Under the pieces are notes generated by a model. That model had not been told where the DNA came from. It was given only the letters and a program-made list of their open reading frames with translations, and searched no databases. A stretch of DNA of 64,000 bases, from assembly GCF_900114165.1 (NCBI RefSeq), contig NZ_FOSB01000004.1, forward strand, positions 291,338-355,337, in the 5' to 3' direction. Origin of the DNA: Halobacillus dabanensis (GTDB lineage Bacteria; Bacillota; Bacilli; Bacillales; Halobacillaceae). Below, one piece after another: positions 17,781 to 26,226 of the stretch (positions within the stretch are counted from its first letter, which is position 1; every line of letters starts with the position of its first letter). The translations under genes and the position numbers were made by a program.

Positions 17781-20455
17781 TGGATAACCAATTTGTATTC
17801 ATGTTTGATCAATCGGAAGGTGGAAAGAAGGAACTGTTGGGAGGAAAAGGAGCTAATTTAGCTGAAATGACCCGGATTGGTCTACCAGTTCCTTACGGTT
17901 TTACGATTACCACTGTTGCTTGTAACGCCTATTACGATGCAGGGCAGATTATCTCGCCAGAGGTCGAATCTCAAGTATTAGAGGCACTCCGGAACCTTGA
18001 ATCCAGAACAGGGAAACAGCTGGGGGATCTGGCAAATCCACTTCTTGTTTCTGTCCGCTCAGGTGCCGTACACTCGATGCCTGGAATGATGGATACCGTT
18101 TTAAACCTTGGGATGAATGATGAAACGGTAAAAGGGATGGCAGAACTTACAAACAACCCCCGATTTTCTTATGATTCCTATCGCAGATTCATCCAAATGT
18201 TCAGCAATGTCGTCCTCGATGTAGATAACTATATTTTTGAACAACGGTTAGAAGATATCCGTGAAGAAAAAGGTTACCATTCCGACACAGAATTGCAAGC
18301 AGATGATTGGAAGCAAGTGATTGAAGAATTCAAATCCCTTGTGTATAAAACTAAAAAAAGAAGCTTTCCCCAAGATCCAAAGGAGCAACTTTTCCTTACC
18401 ATCAATGCCGTATTTGACTCCTGGAATAACCAGAGGGCGTTTTTATATCGCCGCCTTCATGATATTCCTGGCCACCTTGGTACAGCAGTCAACATTCAAA
18501 GCATGGTATTTGGAAATATGGGGGATGATTCTGGTACAGGAGTAGCTTTTACCCGCAACCCATCCACCGGTGAGTCTAAACTTTATGGGGAATATTTGAT
18601 TAATGCGCAAGGGGAAGACGTTGTGGCTGGTATACGCACTCCTCAGCCGATTGAAAGCCTCCAGAAGGAAATGCCGGATGTTTATCAGCAATTGGTGAAT
18701 ACTTGTGAGCTGTTAGAAAACCATTATAAAGATATGCAGGATATTGAATTTACGGTGGAACGCGGGAATTTGTATATCCTCCAAACGCGGACTGGTAAAC
18801 GAACCGCCCAAGCAGCTATTAGAATCGCTGTTGAAATGGTAAAAGAAAAAATCATGGATCAACGGGAAGCCCTTTTACGTGTGGATCCTGATCAGATCAG
18901 CCAATTGCTCCACCACCGAATCGATCCGGAACAGAAAAGAGAACAACTAGCTGTCGGCTTACCCGCTTCCCCTGGTGCAGCCACAGGTCAAGTCGTCTTT
19001 GATGCAGATGAAGCCGAGGAGCTTTCCAAGGATGGAAAAAAAGTCATCCTGGTTCGCCCTGAAACAACACCGGATGATATTCATGGAATCGTGGCTGCCC
19101 AAGCAACAGTTACCAGCCGCGGAGGTATGACAAGCCATGCCGCTGTTGTAGCTAGAGGCATGGGAAAAGCTTGTATATGCGGTTGCGACTCCATAAAGAT
19201 CCACTTAGAGTCCAACCAATTCATCGCAGGGCCTACGACTGTAAACCACGGGGATACCATTACGATTGATGGTTCCACAGGTGAAATCTTCCTGGGCGAA
19301 ATTCCAATGATCGAACCAGAGCTTTCAGAAGAATTCCAATTACTGCTTAGCTGGTCTGATGAAGAAACAAACATGGGGGTCAGAGCAAATGCTGATAATC
19401 CAGTCGATGCTGAAAAAGCTCTAGAATTTGGTGCAGTAGGGATTGGCCTTTGTCGTACAGAGCATATGTTTATGGACGCCTCACGCATCCCAACGGTACA
19501 AAATATGATTCTATCTGAAACTACCAAGGAACGGAAAGACGCTCTAGCTCAACTCCTACCTATGCAACAAGAGGATTTTGAACAAATTTTTGAAACGATG
19601 CAAGGATATCCGATTACTATTCGCTTATTAGATCCACCACTCCACGAGTTTTTACCGGACAAAGAAGAACTGCTCGTTGATGTGACAAGGATGCATCTTG
19701 AAGACCCTCATTCATCCGAGCTACAAGAAAAGCAAAACCTCCTACGAAAAGTCAGGCTATTAGAAGAATCAAATCCTATGTTAGGGCATCGGGGCTGCCG
19801 CTTAGGTATGATGTATCCGGAGATTTACGAAATGCAAGTCATGGCTATTTTTAATGCGATGTCCAATGTGATGGATAAAGGCATCGACGTTAAATCCGAA
19901 ATCATGATTCCTTTAGTCAGCCATGTGAATGAATTGAAAAAGATGCGTCAACTGGTGATTAATATCGGTGAGCAGGTTCAGGAAGAAACAGGACATGTTT
20001 TCGACTACCTTATTGGAACCATGATTGAAACACCGCGAGCAGCACTAACAGCGGATCAAATTGCCGAAGAGGCAGACTTCTACTCTTTTGGAACCAACGA
20101 TTTAACTCAAACAACGTTTGGATTTAGCCGCGACGATGCAGAAGGCAAGTTTCTTCAGCATTATGTGGAAAGTGATGTACTAAAAAGGAATCCATTTGTT
20201 TCGTTAGATCAAGAAGGTGTTGGTAAACTCGTAGAAAGTGGTGTGAAACTGGGACGAGAAGCAAATCCTACCCTAAAAGCAGGGATTTGCGGTGAACATG
20301 GCGGAGAGAAAGAATCCATTCAATTTTGTTTTGACTTAGGAATGGATTATGTAAGTTGTTCCCCTTTCCGTGTTCCTTCTGCACGGCTTGCAGCAGCTCA
20401 GGCCACCATACGGAATGAGCGAAAGAATTGTCTGAAAGAGCCTCAATATAATTAA
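17780..20455 (+). CDS. ppdK: Pyruvate, phosphate dikinase
   Basis: PPDK interconverts pyruvate, ATP and Pi with PEP, AMP and PPi. At 891 residues it has the full layout: N-terminal ATP-grasp domain with GGKGANLAEMTRIGLPVPYGF, the swivelling phosphohistidine domain GGMTSHAAVVARGMGK with the catalytic His near residue 455, and the C-terminal TIM barrel with GLCRTEHMF, GHRGCRLG, FGTNDLTQ and the catalytic Cys of AGICGEHGG. It overlaps the regulator gene by one base. In this window it provides a reversible gluconeogenic entry from pyruvate formed by uronate and rhamnose breakdown. Confidence 0.95.
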   Translation: MDNQFVFMFDQSEGGKKELLGGKGANLAEMTRIGLPVPYGFTITTVACNAYYDAGQIISPEVESQVLEALRNLESRTGKQLGDLANPLLVSVRSGAVHSMPGMMDTVLNLGMNDETVKGMAELTNNPRFSYDSYRRFIQMFSNVVLDVDNYIFEQRLEDIREEKGYHSDTELQADDWKQVIEEFKSLVYKTKKRSFPQDPKEQLFLTINAVFDSWNNQRAFLYRRLHDIPGHLGTAVNIQSMVFGNMGDDSGTGVAFTRNPSTGESKLYGEYLINAQGEDVVAGIRTPQPIESLQKEMPDVYQQLVNTCELLENHYKDMQDIEFTVERGNLYILQTRTGKRTAQAAIRIAVEMVKEKIMDQREALLRVDPDQISQLLHHRIDPEQKREQLAVGLPASPGAATGQVVFDADEAEELSKDGKKVILVRPETTPDDIHGIVAAQATVTSRGGMTSHAAVVARGMGKACICGCDSIKIHLESNQFIAGPTTVNHGDTITIDGSTGEIFLGEIPMIEPELSEEFQLLLSWSDEETNMGVRANADNPVDAEKALEFGAVGIGLCRTEHMFMDASRIPTVQNMILSETTKERKDALAQLLPMQQEDFEQIFETMQGYPITIRLLDPPLHEFLPDKEELLVDVTRMHLEDPHSSELQEKQNLLRKVRLLEESNPMLGHRGCRLGMMYPEIYEMQVMAIFNAMSNVMDKGIDVKSEIMIPLVSHVNELKKMRQLVINIGEQVQEETGHVFDYLIGTMIETPRAALTADQIAEEADFYSFGTNDLTQTTFGFSRDDAEGKFLQHYVESDVLKRNPFVSLDQEGVGKLVESGVKLGREANPTLKAGICGEHGGEKESIQFCFDLGMDYVSCSPFRVPSARLAAAQATIRNERKNCLKEPQYN

Positions 20456-20490
20456 AAGGGCGTAATAAAAGAAACCTCTAAAAAATGAGG

Positions 20491-20536
20491 AAGGAACTCT
20501 TAACTCCCACTTCTGTGGTATTTAGAGTTCCTTTTT
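20491..20536 (+). terminator. Terminator of the ppdK operon
   Basis: AGGAACTCTTAA pairs with TTAGAGTTCCT across a loop of about 20 bases that itself has a small CCACttcTGTGG hairpin, and is followed by TTTTTCT. Confidence 0.7.
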
Positions 20537-20747
20537 CTGTATGTATCTGCCCATAAATAATACCATTACCCTATTCTGTAAGGATTATCCTCAATAAAAT
20601 TTAAAAGGACCTTCCTTCCAAGAATTATAGTTGGATTACACTCATTCCTTTCCTTCCCCTTTTCATAAAATGCCTCACTCTAACTTACAATTTTTAACAC
20701 TTATGTGAAAATGAAAGGATACTGGATCATATGGAATCTTGTAACGA

Positions 20748-20763
20748 TTGTAAGCGTTTAAAC
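20748..20763. promoter_or_regulatory. cre-like site upstream of gapN
   Basis: TTGTAAGCGTTTAAAC matches 15 of 16 cre positions. It lies about 90-105 bp before the probable gapN start. The remaining bases of the 20537-20851 gap show no gene. Confidence 0.4.
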
Positions 20764-20851
20764 AAGAGATGTTACCGCTTCCATAAAGCTTGCAGACTAT
20801 TAAAATATACTTAATAATCAGAATAGTCAAATATATTAGGAGGATTGATTA

Positions 20852-22246
20852 ATTATCAGCATCGCAATCAAAAATGAAAAGAAAGTCTATTCAGTTTCTG
20901 GAAACGAAGTCCTTGGCTCTCTTCCTTTGATGTCCCAAGAGGAAGTAGACGATAAAATAAAACAGGCAAGTGAAGCCCAAAAGAGTTGGTCCGCTACAGA
21001 GGTATATAAGCGGGCAGATATTTTACACGAGTGGGCAGATCGGTTAGTTGAAAAACAAGATCAAATCGGAGAGGTAATTTCTAAAGAAGTAGGTAAAAAC
21101 CTGGCTTCCGCTATCAAAGAAGTTGTACGGACAGCGGATTTAATCCGTTACACCGCCGAGGAGGGTTGCCGCATCCACGGTGAAATGTTGAAAGGGGATT
21201 CTTCCAGAGGAGGATCATCAAGCAAACTGGCCATGGTAGAGCAGGAGCCACTCGGTGTTGTCCTCGCCATATCTCCCTTCAACTATCCGGTTAACTTAGC
21301 TGCTTCCAAAATTGCTCCCGCACTCATCTCCGGAAATGCCGTTGTCTTCAAACCAGCTTCCCAAGGGGCATTGAGCGGTCAGCTGATGATCGAAGCTTTG
21401 CTGGAAACAGACCTGCCTACTGATATAATCCAATTTGTATCCGGAAAAGGTTCAGAGATTGGTGATTTTCTCGTTACACACCCGAGCATTGATATGATTA
21501 CATTTACTGGGAGCACAGAAACAGGACAAGCCATATCCCAAAAGGCAAAAATGGTTCCTGTCGTATTAGAACTCGGTGGTAAGGATCCAGCGATTGTGCT
21601 GGAGGATGCTGATCTTGATCTAGCAGCTGAACACATCGTCAGTGGTGCTTACTCTTATTCAGGTCAACGTTGTACAGCGATTAAGCGTGTACTAGTAGCT
21701 GACACTATTGCTAACGATCTCACAGAGAAAATTAAGCAGAAGGTTGAAGCTCTCTCGGTCGGATCTCCTGAAGATAATGCGACAGTGACTCCCTTGATCA
21801 ATAACGATGCAGCTGACTTTGTCCAACATTTGATCGATGATGCGTTGAACAAAGGTGCAGAGCTCATTACAGGCAATAGACGTGAAGGTAATTTAGTTTA
21901 TCCAACGTTATTAGATCAAGTAAATTCGAATATGGATGTGGCATGGGAAGAACCTTTTGGCCCAGTCCTGCCGATCATTCGTATTAACGAAGAGGAAGAC
22001 TTTGTATCGCTTGCCAACCAATCAGAATATGGTCTGCAAGCAAGTATTTTTACTAAAGATGTTCAAAAGGCCAGAGAAATCGCTACAAAACTGGACGTGG
22101 GTTCCGTGCAACTGAACGCAAAAACAGAACGCGGTCCTGACCATTTCCCATTCATCGGAGCAAAAAACTCCGGCCTCGGATCTCAAGGTATACGTCGCAG
22201 TATTGAGTCAATGACCCGCGACAAATTATTCATTTTGAATCTCTAA
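20852..22246 (+). CDS. gapN: Aldehyde dehydrogenase, probable NADP-dependent glyceraldehyde-3-phosphate dehydrogenase; apparent ATT start
   Basis: The fold is an aldehyde dehydrogenase with NAD(P)-binding SPFNYPVNLAASKIAPAL, GSTETG, the general-base Glu in ELGGKDPAIV and the catalytic Cys in YSGQRCTAIKR. The short non-phosphorylating GAPDH type oxidises glyceraldehyde-3-phosphate directly to 3-phosphoglycerate with NADPH formation. The coding frame clearly continues upstream of the first ATG (20930) as IAIKNEKKVYSVSGNEVLG. A perfect AGGAGG at 20838-20843 points to ATT at 20852 as the start, with an in-frame TGA just before. A non-standard or mutated start codon is likely. GapN versus another ALDH is not certain. 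Confidence 0.75.
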   Translation: MISIAIKNEKKVYSVSGNEVLGSLPLMSQEEVDDKIKQASEAQKSWSATEVYKRADILHEWADRLVEKQDQIGEVISKEVGKNLASAIKEVVRTADLIRYTAEEGCRIHGEMLKGDSSRGGSSSKLAMVEQEPLGVVLAISPFNYPVNLAASKIAPALISGNAVVFKPASQGALSGQLMIEALLETDLPTDIIQFVSGKGSEIGDFLVTHPSIDMITFTGSTETGQAISQKAKMVPVVLELGGKDPAIVLEDADLDLAAEHIVSGAYSYSGQRCTAIKRVLVADTIANDLTEKIKQKVEALSVGSPEDNATVTPLINNDAADFVQHLIDDALNKGAELITGNRREGNLVYPTLLDQVNSNMDVAWEEPFGPVLPIIRINEEEDFVSLANQSEYGLQASIFTKDVQKAREIATKLDVGSVQLNAKTERGPDHFPFIGAKNSGLGSQGIRRSIESMTRDKLFILNL

Positions 22247-22258
22247 TATCCATCCCAC

Positions 22259-22299
22259 GGTATCTGCTAAGTATATCTATAGTTAGCAGGTACCTTTTT
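22259..22299 (+). terminator. Terminator of gapN
   Basis: GGTATCTGCTAA pairs with TTAGCAGGTACC around a loop containing TATATCTATA, followed by TTTTTC. It begins 12 bases after the stop. Confidence 0.8.
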
Positions 22300-22312
22300 C
22301 ATTTATTAAATA

Positions 22313-22355
22313 AAACCAAAAGACCCTCCCTTTTAAAAGAGAAAGGTCTTTGGTT
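22313..22355 (-). terminator. Terminator of the PRC-barrel gene
   Basis: AACCAAAAGACC pairs with GGTCTTTGGTT, with an inner CTCCCTTTTAAAAGAG stem. On the minus strand it follows directly after the PRC-barrel stop and ends in a T-containing tract. Confidence 0.65.
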
Positions 22356-22356
22356 A

Positions 22357-23100
22357 TTATTCCATCCAATATGGAGGCTTATTGAATGCTTTAAATACCG
22401 ATTCTTCATAATCGCGATCGATGGTAAGATCAGGATGATAAGCAGGCGCTTTCACTAATGATTCTTTTTCCACGGAGATATGAAGGCTCTCATCCGCCCA
22501 CCTAACATCTGTAATCCAGTCCGTAGACACCAGAAGGAACTTCTCTTCTCCTTCAATTTTGGAGCGTATGACCACATAACGGATTTTCCAAGTTTTATCA
22601 TCTATAAGAAAGCTATCGATTTCTCCTGCCTCTCCATTATAAGTAAAAACGCGATACCCTATTACCTCAGAAGTCTTTCTAACTTGAGACACTTCTGCTT
22701 CTTCCTCTGTCATTTCATTGAACTCCTGCTGCGCCAACTCATATGGATAAAAGCCTGGCCCCCATACTCCTGGAGCTCCCCAATAATTCCCCCATCCGAA
22801 ATACTGGTTCATTCGTACTTCCTGGGCGCGGGATACAGGTTGATCTGCGTCAATATCTGGACTATTTTTCACCTGTTCTTTAGTCAGACTGAAAGAAATA
22901 TGGTCCGCCTGGTGATTGATATTTTGAATGGAAATTGGCGATAGAAGCACCTTTCTTCCTGGCAGCCATTTTCGTGTATCTGCTACCAGGTAACGGATAG
23001 CCCAATTTTCATCATCGAATAAAAATGCATCCACCTTGCCCAGTTCATCGTCTGTTGCATGGATTGTATAACCTTCTATATACTTTTCATTATGAATCAT
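22357..23100 (-). CDS. Protein with two PRC-barrel domains
   Basis: A 247-residue protein with two similar PRC-barrel modules. The first, about residues 5-65, contains GYTIHATDDELGKVDAFLFDDENWAIRY (only its core is quoted here as VDAFLFDDENWAIRY). The second, around residues 150-210, has IDSFLIDDKTWKIRYV. An aromatic Gly/Trp/Pro linker (GWGNYWGAPGVWGP) joins them. PRC barrels bind small molecules or proteins and occur in stress and photosynthetic proteins; the exact role here is unknown. The start at 23100 follows GGAGGAGGGG. It lies beside a stress-type YflT protein in the same direction, but each has its own terminator region. Confidence 0.7.
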   Translation of the reverse strand: MIHNEKYIEGYTIHATDDELGKVDAFLFDDENWAIRYLVADTRKWLPGRKVLLSPISIQNINHQADHISFSLTKEQVKNSPDIDADQPVSRAQEVRMNQYFGWGNYWGAPGVWGPGFYPYELAQQEFNEMTEEEAEVSQVRKTSEVIGYRVFTYNGEAGEIDSFLIDDKTWKIRYVVIRSKIEGEEKFLLVSTDWITDVRWADESLHISVEKESLVKAPAYHPDLTIDRDYEESVFKAFNKPPYWME

Positions 23101-23231
23101 TCTACCCCTCCTCCTTTTTATGACTGATTCCCACAAGTGCTTTCAATAAACTTATAGATTTGTATCTCTTCTTTTGCAAATACGGGGGTTTTTCTGCTGC
23201 AGCAGTATATTAAAGTACTGGTTCAATAAAT

Positions 23232-23271
23232 AAAAGCGGAGAGGTCGATACCTGAGACCACTCCGCTTTTT
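23232..23271 (-). terminator. Terminator of the YflT-family gene
   Basis: AAAAGCGGAG and GGTC pair with GACC and CTCCGCTTTT around the loop; A/T runs lie on both sides. It sits just after the stop of the minus-strand gene. Confidence 0.8.
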
Positions 23272-23291
23272 AAATAAGAATCCTGCAATTT

Positions 23292-23633
23292 TTAAAATTG
23301 GACATCTTCTTCATTTGTTACGACCAATAATGTTTTTCCCTTTTCTAATTCTTTGTGTAATTCCTTAGCCTTGGATTGTTCGAACCCAATCTCTTTCATC
23401 TTGGAAATCAACTTATCATCTTTCCCACGGAAAACATTCTTTGTCGCTGTACCGAGCCCAGTTTCGCTTACACCGATCTTATTGGCATCTGTTTGTCTTT
23501 TCGTACGTCTGACATGGTCATTGTCATGAGAGAGAATGTAGATGTTATCTTCATCTACTCCGTGTTTTTTAATTCGGTCGATAGATTCACCCATTTGTTC
23601 ATCATCACCGAAAATTTGATAGTTCGGTTGCAT
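23292..23633 (-). CDS. General stress protein 17M-like (YflT domain)
   Basis: A 113-residue protein of the YflT/GSP17M family. The pattern IDRIKKHGVDEDNIYILSHD and the C-terminal GFEQSKAKELHKELEKGKTL with LLVVTNEE are characteristic of this small alpha/beta fold, which in Bacillus is induced by the general stress response. The ATG at 23633 is chosen because AAAGGAGG is seven to eight bases upstream; the frame open to 23762 has no other support. No enzymatic activity is known for the family. Confidence 0.8.
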   Translation of the reverse strand: MQPNYQIFGDDEQMGESIDRIKKHGVDEDNIYILSHDNDHVRRTKRQTDANKIGVSETGLGTATKNVFRGKDDKLISKMKEIGFEQSKAKELHKELEKGKTLLVVTNEEDVQF

Positions 23634-23806
23634 TGATATCGCCTCCTTTAGAAAGAAGGTTCCCTTATGGAGGAACAACCTAAACGATGAAGAAAGTCCT
23701 GTTAAATTATCATAGGTTCGTATTTTGCTCTTGATATTAGAAGGAAGATCGTTATATAACACCGGTTTTCGAGATGAAAACTAAAGTACGGGCAATTAAC
23801 TCACTC

Positions 23807-24928
23807 CTACTGCATTCTCATTCTATTATGACTTACCCAATAATTCCTATGAATAACAACCTTTTGGCCATTATCGGCTTTTATCATTGCTTCAGCGCTT
23901 GATAATCCCTTAACTTCTAATAATTGATTGGAAGAAAAATTCACACTACCTTTTCCGATTAGTTCCCCTTGAATGTTAACTACCTCCACTACATCGTTGG
24001 CCTTGAAATCACCAATAATATTTGTTACACCAGCAGGCAGGAGACTTTTACCATGTTTTAATATAGCAACTTCAGCACCCTCGTCCACTTCAATTCTTCC
24101 ACTGGGAATGGAATGTAGCGCTACCCATTGTTTGGAATTATTCATACTAACCTGTGAGCTGCTACCGATATATGTTCCATCCCCTTTCCCACCTAGAATA
24201 TCAATAAGTTTTTCACTCCCCATCCCAGACCCAATAAATACGTGCACGCCTAAAACCAATGCTGTACGTGCTGCCTCTAATTTTGATTTCATCCCACCAG
24301 TTCCTACTTTTGAACCAGCTTCAGAAGCCTCATTTATTAAATAATCATCAATTTCATGAAGGAAGTCATATTTTTTCGCATTTGGATGAATTCGTGGGTT
24401 TTGATCATAGATCCCATTGATATCCGTTAATATCATTAAAAAATCCGCATGTACAAGACCACTAACCAGCGCGGATAACATGTCATTATCACCAAAGGTC
24501 AATTCTTCAATGGACACGGAATCATTTTCATTAATAATAGGTGTTACATTGCGCTTCAAGAGTTCAGTTAAGGTTGTATGTGCATTTTGATATTGTTCTT
24601 TGTACAAAAAGTTTTGTCTTGTTAACAATAATTGAGCTGCCACAATGCCATGTTTTTTAAACGCTTCTGTATAAGCTTTTAATAATTGTCCTTGCCCTAC
24701 CGCTGCGGCTGCTTGTTTACCGGCAATCGTTACAGGGCGTGAGGAATAGCCAAGATCTGTAAAGCCGGCTGCAACTGCTCCGGATGATATCAAAATCACC
24801 TCATGTCCAAGCTGCTTCAAACGTGATATGGCATCTACGTGCTCACGTAACTTTTCACTATTCAGCCCACCATTGGAATTTGTTAAGGAGCTACTACCTA
24901 TTTTGACAACGACCCTTTTCTTACTCAT
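23807..24928 (-). CDS. proB: Glutamate 5-kinase
   Basis: ProB phosphorylates glutamate, the committed step of proline synthesis. The amino-acid kinase domain has [11 protein letters not shown] at the start, ISSGAVAAG near residue 48, NENDSVS and [12 protein letters not shown]; a C-terminal PUA domain ([21 protein letters not shown], here [20 protein letters not shown]) completes the 373 residues. GGAGGG precedes the ATG at 24928. The gene has no proA partner beside it, unlike the usual proBA operon. A T-box leader with an attenuator hairpin lies directly upstream, so expression should rise when charged tRNA-Pro is scarce. Confidence 0.92.
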   Translation of the reverse strand: MSKKRVVVKIGSSSLTNSNGGLNSEKLREHVDAISRLKQLGHEVILISSGAVAAGFTDLGYSSRPVTIAGKQAAAAVGQGQLLKAYTEAFKKHGIVAAQLLLTRQNFLYKEQYQNAHTTLTELLKRNVTPIINENDSVSIEELTFGDNDMLSALVSGLVHADFLMILTDINGIYDQNPRIHPNAKKYDFLHEIDDYLINEASEAGSKVGTGGMKSKLEAARTALVLGVHVFIGSGMGSEKLIDILGGKGDGTYIGSSSQVSMNNSKQWVALHSIPSGRIEVDEGAEVAILKHGKSLLPAGVTNIIGDFKANDVVEVVNIQGELIGKGSVNFSSNQLLEVKGLSSAEAMIKADNGQKVVIHRNYWVSHNRMRMQ

Positions 24929-24944
24929 TTTTCATTCACCCTCC

Positions 24945-25200
24945 GCTTTTTATGTATAAAAATGCTCTTCCACCCTTATACAAAGGACGGAAGAGCACTG
25001 TCTCCGCGGTCCGCTTTTATTGATGTTAGATACACCAAATTCCCACTTATTATCCTTTAGCGGAGAAAAATTGGTTAGAAGGTTGCCTAACAACTCAAGG
25101 GACAGGTTCCATAGCTTTTTTCAGTCGATGAATACTTCTCTACTTTATCTGGGCCTATTTAATAGTTCTCTATCATTACTTTCAACATTACACTTTTACT
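24945..25200 (-). promoter_or_regulatory. T-box riboswitch leader of proB
   Basis: Read on the minus strand, the leader carries GGAACCTGTCCCTTGAGTTG, like the conserved distal stem I segment of T-boxes, then AGCGGACCGCGG, a variant of the T-box sequence GGTGGNACCGCGG, and finally a strong terminator 35 bp before the gene. Tandem order and spacing are as in T-box leaders. tRNA-Pro is the expected effector because of the gene; I did not fix the specifier codon. The 5' limit is approximate. Confidence 0.75.
24958..24997 (-). terminator. T-box attenuator terminator
   Basis: TGCTCTTCC pairs with GGAAGAGCA (24963-24997), extended by CCTT/AAGG, followed on the minus strand by TTTTTAT. The competing antiterminator would use the GGACCGCGG segment. 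Confidence 0.8.
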
Positions 25201-25277
25201 TGTTCATCTTCTATATTAATAAATTATTATGAGATAAATTCAATTAGGAGTCAATGTGAAAACAAACGGAAGTTGTT

Positions 25278-25325
25278 TAAAATACCAAAACGACTGACCT
25301 TTGCCATAGGCATTTCGTTTGGTGC
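25278..25325. terminator. Hairpin after the AraC regulator gene
   Basis: ACCAAAACGA pairs imperfectly with TTTCGTTTGGT with an inner CCTttGCCATaGG segment, followed on the plus side by a T-rich stretch. It is a likely terminator for one or both converging units (proB leader side and AraC gene). Confidence 0.5.
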
Positions 25326-25349
25326 TTTTGTGTAACAGAACAATGCCTG

Positions 25350-26105
25350 TTACGAGATTTCTCTATATCTACTAGGTGAAAGCTTAGTGATCTTTTTAAA
25401 ATTCCGATTAAAAGACCGCAAATTATTATAACCACAGTTCATTGCAATCTCACTAATGGTCTGCTGACTATTCTTTAACAGATAACAAGCTTGTGAGATT
25501 CGGTATTGAGTAAGGTATTCGGTAAAGGATATGTTCGTCATATGGACAAAGAGCTTGGATAAATAGGCATAATCATATTGCAGGTCTTTAGCAACAGCTT
25601 TTAACGTGCAATCATAACTATATTGTTTGTCTACGTACAGCAGTATTTTATAAAACACCTTCGTTTTTGAAGAATATTCAACTGGGGTCAGTCTCGTATG
25701 ATCAACTAATCTTCCACATATGTCATAGAGAAAACTCTTCTGCCAATAAATGGAGTTCAATGTATCCAGGTCAGGGACTTCCCTTAAATGAATGACATTA
25801 TTTTCTGGTATATATCCCTTGGCGTTCATAAAAAAATGCCCAATTAATTCAGGTGAAAAAATTACGATGGTTATATTGGAATGATTTACTGTCTTAAACT
25901 CATGGATCTGGTTATTAAAAATAAAAGCCACATCATTTTGTTGTAGTAAATATTCTTTTTTATCAACGGTTACGAGTAATTCTCCTTCATTCACGATGAT
26001 GAGCTCATACGCTCGGTGAAAGTGGAGAGGAAAGTTCTCATTAACTAGTGTGAAAAACTCAAACGATTCTTTCTCTTCTACTCCATGATCCTCAAAGAAA
26101 ACCAC
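25350..26105 (-). CDS. AraC-family transcriptional regulator
   Basis: A 251-residue regulator with an N-terminal cupin sensing domain (LHFHRAYELIIVNEGELLVTV region) and two C-terminal helix-turn-helix motifs; the second contains QTISEIAMNCGYNNLRSFNR followed by the typical FKKITKLSPSRYR end. The start is GTG at 26105 with GGAGG eight bases upstream. It is divergent from the GH120 beta-xylosidase with 121 bp between them, so it most likely controls that gene in response to xylose or xylo-oligosaccharides. The ligand is an inference from the neighbour. Confidence 0.8.
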   Translation of the reverse strand: MVFFEDHGVEEKESFEFFTLVNENFPLHFHRAYELIIVNEGELLVTVDKKEYLLQQNDVAFIFNNQIHEFKTVNHSNITIVIFSPELIGHFFMNAKGYIPENNVIHLREVPDLDTLNSIYWQKSFLYDICGRLVDHTRLTPVEYSSKTKVFYKILLYVDKQYSYDCTLKAVAKDLQYDYAYLSKLFVHMTNISFTEYLTQYRISQACYLLKNSQQTISEIAMNCGYNNLRSFNRNFKKITKLSPSRYREIS

Positions 26106-26226
26106 GATTTTTTCCTCCCACCAAAAACACTAATATTGTCTTAAATTATACTATATTTTGAATAGTATCTAAATTTTCCAATTCTTATAATAATTAGAGA
26201 GTTGCTATAAAGGAGGAAAAGTAAAA

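Noticed and set aside
25020..25232. 70-residue plus-strand ORF upstream of proB
   Set aside because: It overlaps the T-box leader on the other strand and has no ribosome binding site.
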